NCBI GenBank assembly: GCA_947378785.1
Contig: CANCLK010000027.1
Span: 1-38,050, forward strand
Source: Comamonadaceae bacterium
Lineage (GTDB): Bacteria > Pseudomonadota > Gammaproteobacteria > Burkholderiales > Burkholderiaceae_C
Direction of reading: 5' to 3'
Length of the DNA stretch: 38,050 nt
Part shown: positions 32,487 through 38,050 of the stretch, piece by piece
Position numbering within the stretch: the first letter of the stretch is position 1
How the letters are laid out: the number at the start of each line of letters is the position of its first letter
Translations under genes and position numbers: made by a program
Notes under the pieces: generated by a model
Database searches by the model: none
What the model was told of the DNA's origin: nothing
What the model saw: only the letters and a program-made list of their open reading frames with translations

Positions 32487-33536
32487 ATGAACACAGCCAC
32501 TCCCCACACTGAACCCGTGCGCATTGTCATCGTCAGCCCGGTGCTGGCGGACGCCAACAATGGCAACTGGCAAACCGCCCAGCGCTGGCGCACCCTGCTG
32601 GCACCCCACGCTGTGCGCATCATCAAGCAATGGCCTGACGCTGAGGCCCACCGGCATCCCAACCAACCCGACCAAGTGATGCTGGCGCTGCATGCGCGGC
32701 GCTCGGCAACTTCCGTGGCGGCTTGGGCTGAGCGGCAGCCATTGGGCGCGCAAGGTTTGGCGGTGGTGCTGACCGGCACTGACCTATACCGCGACATTCA
32801 ATCCGATCCCGCCGCCCAGCAATCGCTCGCCCTGGCACCACAGCTGGTGGTGCTGCAAGCCAGCGGGCCTGACGCTTTACCGGCTGATCTTCGCGCTAAA
32901 ACGCGCGTCATTTTTCAGTCCAGTGCAACGTTGCCGACACTTTCCAAGCCGTCAACCCAAGCGCAATTGCGCGCCGTGATGGTCGGTCATCTGCGTGACG
33001 AAAAATCGCCGCAAACACTTTTTGCAACGGCCAGCCTGTTGCAGGGCGAGCCGAATTTATTCATCGACCACCTTGGCGAAGCGCTTGACCCGGCTCTGGG
33101 CGATGCCGCGCGGGCGACTGCCGCAGCCTGCCCGAATTACCGTTGGCTGGGTGGCCAGCCTTACACGGCCACGCGCCGGCACATCCAGCGCGCGCATGTG
33201 CTGGTCCACGCCAGCCTGATTGAAGGCGGTGCCCACGTCGTCATGGAAGCCATCTTGAGCGGAACGCCGGTGCTGGCGTCGCGCATTCCTGGCAATGTCG
33301 GCATGTTGGGCGAGGACTACGCGGGCTATTTCGAGCCGGGTGATGCGGCAGCATTGGCGCAGCTGCTGCGGCGCTGTCGCGGAGTGAGCATGGGGTCTGG
33401 CATCAGTTCAGGTGACGATTGGCTGGCGCACTTGGGCGCGCAATGCGCGCTGCGCGCCCCGCTGTTCAGTCCCGATGCAGAGCGCACTGCCTTGCAACAG
33501 CTGGTGCGCGACTTGAACAACACGAACACGGTCTAA
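32487..33536 (+). CDS. senB: selenosugar synthase SenB (TIGR04348-type glycosyltransferase)
   Basis: The 349-residue GT-B-fold protein matches the TIGR04348/SenB family: IVIVSPVLADANNGNWQTAQ, MLALHARRSATSVAAW, VVLTGTDLYRDI, HAHVLVHASLIEGG-type segment (RAHVLVHASLIEGGAHVVME) and GTPVLASRIPGNVGMLG. In Variovorax, SenB makes a selenosugar from a UDP-sugar and selenophosphate, which SenA then joins to hercynine to give selenoneine. Here it sits behind egtD, the hercynine producer, which fits. The usual partners senA and senC (selenophosphate synthetase) are not adjacent; the next gene is an unrelated oxidoreductase. Cytoplasmic, no signal peptide. Confidence 0.88.
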   Translation: MNTATPHTEPVRIVIVSPVLADANNGNWQTAQRWRTLLAPHAVRIIKQWPDAEAHRHPNQPDQVMLALHARRSATSVAAWAERQPLGAQGLAVVLTGTDLYRDIQSDPAAQQSLALAPQLVVLQASGPDALPADLRAKTRVIFQSSATLPTLSKPSTQAQLRAVMVGHLRDEKSPQTLFATASLLQGEPNLFIDHLGEALDPALGDAARATAAACPNYRWLGGQPYTATRRHIQRAHVLVHASLIEGGAHVVMEAILSGTPVLASRIPGNVGMLGEDYAGYFEPGDAAALAQLLRRCRGVSMGSGISSGDDWLAHLGAQCALRAPLFSPDAERTALQQLVRDLNNTNTV

Positions 33537-33613
33537 CCCTCCGCGCTGAATCTGCAGCAGACAGCTTTTGCGGTTCATGGGTATCTACCAGCTTGCCGTT
33601 TTGTTGATAGGCT

Positions 33614-33637
33614 GATAAATTGAGGCGTCAATTTATC
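33614..33637. promoter_or_regulatory. perfect palindrome upstream of the Gfo/Idh/MocA gene
   Basis: GATAAATTGA and TCAATTTATC are perfect ten-base inverted repeats around GGCG, 18 bases before the ATG at 33656. It could be an operator for a dimeric regulator or a hairpin in the 5' leader close to the ribosome binding site. No known regulator consensus is recognised. Confidence 0.65.
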
Positions 33638-33655
33638 CACTCCTTTTTTATACGC

Positions 33656-34666
33656 ATGAACAAAAAATTTAGAGTCGCCGTCATAGGCTTGGGTTGGTGG
33701 GGTCAAACGATTTCACGGCTGATCAAAACATCCACCGTTCTGGAGCTGGTCGCCGGCAGTGATCTGAATCAAAGTACGGGCCGCGCCTTCACTCAGGAGA
33801 TCGGTGTCGACTTTCTGAACGATCTGGCCGCTGCGCTGGCCGACCCACGCGTCGAGGGTGTGATCTTGTGCACCCCGCACACCCAGCACGGCGCGCAGAT
33901 GATTCTGGCCGCTGAAGCGGGCAAACATATTTTTTGCGAAAAGCCGCTGGCGCTGCATCGCGCCGAAGTGGTCGCGGCCATGGCCGCCATCAATCAGCGC
34001 GGTCTGACGCTGGCTGTTGGCCATGAGCGTCGCTTTGAGCCGCCCATCATCCGGGCCATGGAGATGATTCATTCCGGTGAACTGGGCCGTCCGCTTCAGA
34101 TGGAGGCCAACTTCAGCCAAGACAAGTTCTTGAGCTTGCCACCCGAGAACTGGCGTCTGTCAGCGGCCGAGGCACCCGCCGGCCCGATGACCGCCACCGG
34201 CATCCACTTGTTAGACCTGTCGGTAGGCGTGTTTGGTCCGGCCGAAACGGTCTATGCCAGCGTCAAACAATTGGGCAGCTCACTCGTCAACGGCGACACG
34301 CTGGCGATTCTGGCCACCTACAAAAGTGGCGGCCATGCCTTGATCAGCGCCATTTTGGCAACGCCCTTTGTCGGTCGGTTTGCGGTGTATTGCAGCAAAG
34401 GCTGGGTCGAGGTGCGGGACAAAAGTCACCCCGAGGCGTCGACCGGTTGGGTGCTGACGTATTGCAAGCGCGGTGAAGAGGTGCAAAGCATGGCCTACGA
34501 GCCCTACCCAGCCGTGCTCGCCAACTTGGAAGCGTTTGCCGATGCTGCCCAAGGCCGCAAGCCCTACCCGGTGCCGCAAGAACAAATGATCGCCAACATC
34601 TGCGCGCTGGAGGCGGTGGTCAAGTCGACCCGCAACGCCAGCATCGAGCAGGTCGAAGCCGGCTAA
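33656..34666 (+). CDS. Gfo/Idh/MocA-family NAD(P)-dependent oxidoreductase
   Basis: The 336-residue protein has an N-terminal Rossmann domain (RVAVIGLGWWGQTISRLI), the signature EKPLALHRAEVVAAM with its conserved lysine, and a C-terminal alpha-beta domain (MTATGIHLLDLSVGVFGPAE includes the catalytic-site histidine region). Family members oxidise or reduce sugars, inositols or dihydrodiols. Start at 33656 (MNKKFRVAVIGLG) follows the palindrome; a longer frame adds MRRQFIHSFFIR with no family support. It ends against the convergent amidohydrolase gene with a shared terminator. The substrate is unknown. Confidence 0.88.
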   Translation: MNKKFRVAVIGLGWWGQTISRLIKTSTVLELVAGSDLNQSTGRAFTQEIGVDFLNDLAAALADPRVEGVILCTPHTQHGAQMILAAEAGKHIFCEKPLALHRAEVVAAMAAINQRGLTLAVGHERRFEPPIIRAMEMIHSGELGRPLQMEANFSQDKFLSLPPENWRLSAAEAPAGPMTATGIHLLDLSVGVFGPAETVYASVKQLGSSLVNGDTLAILATYKSGGHALISAILATPFVGRFAVYCSKGWVEVRDKSHPEASTGWVLTYCKRGEEVQSMAYEPYPAVLANLEAFADAAQGRKPYPVPQEQMIANICALEAVVKSTRNASIEQVEAG

Positions 34667-34683
34667 AAAGCCCTTGGCTTTTT
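34665..34683. terminator. bidirectional hairpin between convergent genes
   Basis: AAAAAGCC and GGCTTTTT pair around CTT. The hairpin overlaps the last bases of both stop codons (34664-34666 and 34684-34682). Each strand ends in a T-run, so it could terminate both transcripts. It is short, with only three GC pairs. Confidence 0.55.
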
Positions 34684-35815
34684 ATCGGGTCGGTGAAATG
34701 TTCAACAAGCGCGCGGCATTGCCACCCATGATCATGTCTTTGTCCGAGCGCTTCAGGCGCTTGACCGATTCGATCAGACCCAGCGGATCTTCTTCGCCCA
34801 TGTCGTAGGGGTAGTCGGTTCCGAGCAGCACATGGTCAGCGCCGTAACGGTCAATCAAGTTACCCAGCATGACCGGGTCAAACGTGATGGTGTCAAAGTA
34901 AAACTTCTCGAGGTAACTCGATGGCGGCTTGCTGATGACGGTGCGGCAATCAGGCCGCGCGCGATGCGCGTGGTCCATGCGCGCCCAATAGTGCGCCAGG
35001 TAGCCACCGGCATGAGCCAAGAGTATTTTCAGCCCCGGGTTGCGCTCCATCACGCCATCAAAAATCAGATGACTGACAGCGATGGTGGTGTCGAGTGGAT
35101 TGCCGATGACATTGTTCAAATAGTGCTCTGTCAGCCGTTCCGCCGAGGTGAAGCCATTGGGGTGCATGAAAAGCGCCACGCCCAGCTCGTCCACCTTGCG
35201 AAAGAACTTCTCCAGACCCAGCGATGGATCTGTCAGGTTCTTGCCGTTGACATGGGTGTTGATCTCAATGCCGCGCAGACCAAGCTTTTTGACGGCGCGC
35301 TCCAGTTCAACCACGGCCATGTCGGCGTTTTGCAACGGCACCGTGCCAATACCGACAAAGCGGTCTGGCCACTGGCCGGCCAGATGCGCGATGCCGTCAT
35401 TGACATCACGTGCCAGCTCAGCGCCAAAGGTCGGTTCGGCGAAGTAGTAGTACTGAAAGGGTGCGGGCGAGACGGCCTGAATATCGATGCCCATGTTGTC
35501 CATGTCGGCCAGCCGAACGGCGATGTTAGACAGCTTAGGTGCCCGGTCACTCATCTGTTTGGTGTTGACATCACGCGTCAACTGGTTGGCAAAGATGAAG
35601 GGCATCTCCTGCTCACCAGGGTTGAGCACGGCGGCCTTCTTGCCCACTTCAGGATTGAAGTAATGGCAATGCATGTCTATGCGCAGCTGCTGCTTGCCTT
35701 TACCGGCAGGTTTCTTGACCGGCACCGAGAGTTTCTTGGCAGCGGAGGTTTTGGTGGCTGCAGCGGAGTGCTTGTGCAGCGGGTTGGCGCAGCCGGGTTG
35801 GCAGGTGTAAAGCAT
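34682..35815 (-). CDS. amidohydrolase-family (ACMSD-like) metal-dependent decarboxylase/hydrolase
   Basis: The 377-residue TIM-barrel protein has the metal motif HxH (H49 and H51 in RIDMHCHYFNP), GTVPLQNADMAVVELERAVK, FMHPNG, ILLAHAGGYLAHYWARMDH and the terminal aspartate loop LLGTDYPYDMG. ACMSD-like enzymes decarboxylate or hydrolyse aromatic ring-cleavage products. Unusually, about 45 Lys/Ala-rich residues with a CxxxC (CQPGC) precede the barrel. Start chosen at 35815 (MLYTCQPGC) with AAGAGA upstream; a longer frame (35863) overlaps the Bug gene and is less likely. It is the last gene of the leftward LLM - dehydrogenase - Bug - amidohydrolase run. Confidence 0.85.
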   Translation of the reverse strand: MLYTCQPGCANPLHKHSAAATKTSAAKKLSVPVKKPAGKGKQQLRIDMHCHYFNPEVGKKAAVLNPGEQEMPFIFANQLTRDVNTKQMSDRAPKLSNIAVRLADMDNMGIDIQAVSPAPFQYYYFAEPTFGAELARDVNDGIAHLAGQWPDRFVGIGTVPLQNADMAVVELERAVKKLGLRGIEINTHVNGKNLTDPSLGLEKFFRKVDELGVALFMHPNGFTSAERLTEHYLNNVIGNPLDTTIAVSHLIFDGVMERNPGLKILLAHAGGYLAHYWARMDHAHRARPDCRTVISKPPSSYLEKFYFDTITFDPVMLGNLIDRYGADHVLLGTDYPYDMGEEDPLGLIESVKRLKRSDKDMIMGGNAARLLNISPTR

Positions 35816-35837
35816 CGTTTCGGATCTCTTGGTTGGC

Positions 35838-36830
35838 TTATTCAGCTTTGATGTTGTTGTCACTCACAAGCTTGGCGTATCTGGCGTGTTCAGCGGCCAA
35901 GAAAGCGACAAACTCTTCTTGTGTGCTGGCCATGGCATCGACACCCAAACCGGCAAAGCGATCTTTCAGGTCAGGGTCGGCCATGATCTTTTTGAGGGCC
36001 ACCAAGTAGCTGTCAACGATGGCCTTTGGCGTTTTGGCCGGCAGGAAAACGCCCCACCAGTTGTTCGCCACCAAGCCCTGCAGGCCGGCTTCAGCAAAGG
36101 TCGGGACATCGGGCAACATGCTCATGCGGGTGGCGCTGGTCACCGCCAACGGGCGCAGACGGCCCGTCTTGATGTGCTGAGAGACCGGCAGCGCGTCAGA
36201 GACCATCATGTTGATTTGTCCGGCGATCAGATCCGTCACGGCCAGACCGCCGCCCTTGTAAGGGATTTGCGTCATCTTGACCTTGGCTTGACGCATGATC
36301 ATTTCGCCGGCCAAGTGCGCCATGCTGCCGGGGCCGCTGGTGCCAAAGTTGATAGCCTCGGGCTTAGCACGGGCCGCTGCCAACAAGTCGCCGAGCGTCT
36401 TGAAGGGTGAGGCGGCAGGGACGACCAAAACGTTCGGACCGACCGCCGTGAGCGAGACGGCAATGAAGTCTTTGTCCATGTTGTAGGGGACTTTGGAAAT
36501 CAGCGGGTTGACGGCAGCAGGGCCGAGGTTGCCAACCACAAAGGTGTAGCCATCGGGCGCCTGCCGGGCGGTGTATTCCATACCGATAGAACCTGCCGCA
36601 CCCGGCTTGCTTTCGATGATCACCGGTTGACCCCAGGCTTCGCTGAGCTTTTGGCCCATGATCCGCGCCATCAGGTCAGAACTGCCGCCGGCGGGATACG
36701 TCACCACCAATTTAACGGGTTTGGAGGGAAAGGGTTGGGCTTGCGCTTGAGCGCCTGTCCACACCGAAAAACAAAGCGCCGACGCTAGCAAGTAGCGCAA
36801 GGTCAATGATTTATTAAGTCCGTTTTTCAT
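35838..36830 (-). CDS. Bug-family (TctC-like) periplasmic substrate-binding protein
   Basis: The 330-residue protein has a signal peptide (YLLASALCFSVWTGAQAQAQ) and Bug blocks KLVVTYPAGGSSDLMARIM, VIIESKPGAAGSIGMEYTA, INFGTSGPGSMAHLAGEMI, IPYKGGGLAVTDLIAGQI and VPTFAEAGLQG. It precedes the amidohydrolase gene by 22 bases and probably captures that pathway's substrate. An AT-rich 107-base gap upstream (36831-36937) may hold a promoter, so it could be read independently of the dehydrogenase gene. Confidence 0.92.
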   Translation of the reverse strand: MKNGLNKSLTLRYLLASALCFSVWTGAQAQAQPFPSKPVKLVVTYPAGGSSDLMARIMGQKLSEAWGQPVIIESKPGAAGSIGMEYTARQAPDGYTFVVGNLGPAAVNPLISKVPYNMDKDFIAVSLTAVGPNVLVVPAASPFKTLGDLLAAARAKPEAINFGTSGPGSMAHLAGEMIMRQAKVKMTQIPYKGGGLAVTDLIAGQINMMVSDALPVSQHIKTGRLRPLAVTSATRMSMLPDVPTFAEAGLQGLVANNWWGVFLPAKTPKAIVDSYLVALKKIMADPDLKDRFAGLGVDAMASTQEEFVAFLAAEHARYAKLVSDNNIKAE

Positions 36831-36937
36831 TTTGTCTCCTTGGGTCTTCAGTTCACTTGAATCAACAATGTCTACGTCAATCGAATCAGTCTATAGGATC
36901 GTTTTAAAAATAACCATCGCTATTACCCTGATGACAT

Positions 36938-37834
36938 TCAGCTGGGCAGCTTGCCGCCCTGACGCAACCACCACACCAACAATTGCGAGCAGTCAGCAGC
37001 GTCCAAACCGCTGGCTGCGGCCGCGTCAAAATTTTCCAAGGTGGCAGCCGTCAATGGCATTTTTCGATGCTGCTCCGTGGCTTGAGCCAACATCGACCGC
37101 ACATCCTTGCGCATGGTGGCGAGGTTGACTGTGACGGTGTCATTTTTTTCACCAGCCAGTGCCTGCGCGATCATGCCGCCACGGACCTTGAGCATGTTCG
37201 GGCCGCCCGACGATTCGGAAAAAATATCGATGACGCGGCTCGGTTCAAGACCAAGGGGCTCAATCAGCGACAGGGCTTCCCCCAACGTCTGCCAGTACAC
37301 CATCAGCGGCAAGTTGATGGCCAGCTTCATCATGGCGCCAGCACCGTGCGGGCCAACGTGTTCGACACGCCGACAGAGGACATTGAGAATTGGCAGCGCC
37401 CGGCTGATATCGGCGTCAGCGCCCCCAGCAAAACCGAGCAACTTGCCCTCTTTGGCAGGGCCAATGCTGCCACCCACCGGGCACTCAACGTAAGCAGCAC
37501 CCGCGGCGGTGACGCGTTTGCCCATGTCAGCCTGACGGGCTGAACTCATCGTGCTCATGTCAATCAGGAGCTTGCCTTGCGCCGCTCCAGACAACAAGCC
37601 ATCGGCTGAGAAGTAGACCTCTTGCAAGGCCTGTTCGTCAGAGACCATGCTGATCACCGCGTCGGTTTGCGCGGTCAGCTCATGCGGGGACGCCGCCCAA
37701 GTGGCCCCCGCCGCGAGCGAAGGCTGCGCCTTGGCAGCGGTACGGTTCCAGACCATGACCTGATGACCTTGCGACAGCAGGCGCGCCACCATGGCGCTGC
37801 CCATCTTGCCGGTGCCAGCGATGCCTATTTTCAT
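36938..37834 (-). CDS. NAD(P)-dependent oxidoreductase, 3-hydroxyisobutyrate dehydrogenase family
   Basis: The 298-residue beta-hydroxyacid dehydrogenase has a Rossmann loop (MKIGIAGTGKMGSAMVARLL, then NRTAAKA), the substrate loop YVECPVGGSIGPAKEGKL and the catalytic-lysine helix GAGAMMKLAINL. Family members oxidise 3-hydroxyacids or reduce semialdehydes such as tartronate or succinate semialdehyde. Start at 37834 has AAGGA six bases upstream; a longer frame is Arg/Pro-rich and not conserved. It begins ten bases after the LLM oxidoreductase gene, so the two are probably co-transcribed. Confidence 0.9.
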   Translation of the reverse strand: MKIGIAGTGKMGSAMVARLLSQGHQVMVWNRTAAKAQPSLAAGATWAASPHELTAQTDAVISMVSDEQALQEVYFSADGLLSGAAQGKLLIDMSTMSSARQADMGKRVTAAGAAYVECPVGGSIGPAKEGKLLGFAGGADADISRALPILNVLCRRVEHVGPHGAGAMMKLAINLPLMVYWQTLGEALSLIEPLGLEPSRVIDIFSESSGGPNMLKVRGGMIAQALAGEKNDTVTVNLATMRKDVRSMLAQATEQHRKMPLTAATLENFDAAAASGLDAADCSQLLVWWLRQGGKLPS

Positions 37835-37844
37835 GGGGTGTCCT

Positions 37845-38050
37845 TCAGGCTGATTTGGCGATGGCCGCATTGACTTGGGGCATGACTTTCTCAGCCATCA
37901 GCTCCATCGAGCGGCGGCCGAGTGCCGGGTCAATCCAGTCGTGGCAGGCGTACAGCAGGGTCCCGAAGTCGCCGGTTTTTTCGCGGAAGGCGAGCAACTG
38001 GTCGACCACACTGTTGACCGATCCGGCCAGGACCAACTTGGAGGTCATGG
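37845..38050 (-). CDS. LLM-class (luciferase-like) flavin-dependent oxidoreductase, C-terminal part
   Basis: The frame is open to the right edge and gives LVLAGSVNSVVDQLLAFREK, then TGDFGTLLYACHDWIDPALG, RRSMELMAEKVMPQVNAAI. This is the C-terminal end of bacterial luciferase-like monooxygenases (GSxxxVVDQL, HDW, SMELMAxxVMP). The methionine at 38048 is internal; the true start lies outside the window. Such enzymes use FMNH2 and oxygen. It is the upstream neighbour, probably in the same operon, of the dehydrogenase at 36938-37834. Confidence 0.8.
   Translation of the reverse strand, partial: MTSKLVLAGSVNSVVDQLLAFREKTGDFGTLLYACHDWIDPALGRRSMELMAEKVMPQVNAAIAKSA

Noticed and set aside
36832..37128. 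98-codon plus-strand frame with a lipoprotein-like stretch (TLMTFSWAACRP)
   Set aside because: It has no Shine-Dalgarno sequence, and more than half overlaps the well-supported dehydrogenase gene in antisense with Arg/Pro/Trp-rich shadow-like sequence.

Overview
The window looks like chromosomal DNA of a betaproteobacterium of the Comamonadaceae type (Rhodoferax/Polaromonas-like). Supporting signs are high-GC coding DNA, Burkholderiales-type trimeric porins, three Bug (TctC-like) periplasmic receptors, Coq7-type ubiquinone synthesis, a SenB-type selenosugar synthase and a dispersed GCGAGCGCAGCGCGG-type repeat. This assignment is inferred from gene families, not from a marker gene.

Left part (1-13.9 kb), patchy and partly accessory. 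The start of a transaldolase gene runs off the left edge. A tyrosine recombinase gene broken by one amber codon and a porin whose signal-peptide frame is broken by one base lie between it and the hexR-zwf pair. Next come repeats (including a 23-bp tandem array) and a toxin-antitoxin cluster: an intact RelE/ParE-type pair, an intact FitAB-type pair and a decayed StbDE/RelBE-type pair. A horizontally acquired-looking TPR/GT41 (O-GlcNAc-transferase-like) gene follows. It is bracketed by an intact DUF3047 lipoprotein gene and the 3' end of a second DUF3047 gene; the two share 72 identical bases. A second porin, coq7, an OsmC-family gene and a strong small-RNA candidate (about 13774-13886) complete this part.

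Middle (13.9-24.9 kb), a catabolic locus. A six-gene leftward operon encodes a three-subunit molybdenum hydroxylase (FAD, 2Fe-2S and Mo subunits), an enoyl-CoA hydratase-family protein, a CoxG-like membrane protein and a Bug receptor. Divergent to it are a LysR regulator and then a UbiD-family decarboxylase, its UbiX prenyl-FMN partner, a DUF4936 protein and another Bug receptor. The layout suggests one regulon taking up and degrading a (hetero)aromatic or furanic carboxylate; the substrate cannot be read from the sequence.

Right part (24.9-38 kb). Housekeeping genes (ilvA, a cN-I-type 5'-nucleotidase, an SbmA/BacA-type ABC transporter, queC) are followed by a divergent pair made of a degenerate histidine-kinase-like protein and a stand-alone receiver. 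Then come egtD and senB, which point to ergothioneine/selenoneine chemistry, and a Gfo/Idh/MocA oxidoreductase behind a perfect 10-bp-arm palindrome. The window ends in a leftward cluster, probably catabolic, of an LLM-type flavin oxidoreductase (partial), an NAD(P)-dependent beta-hydroxyacid-type dehydrogenase, a Bug receptor and an ACMSD-like amidohydrolase. No rRNA, tRNA, CRISPR array or complete insertion sequence was seen.
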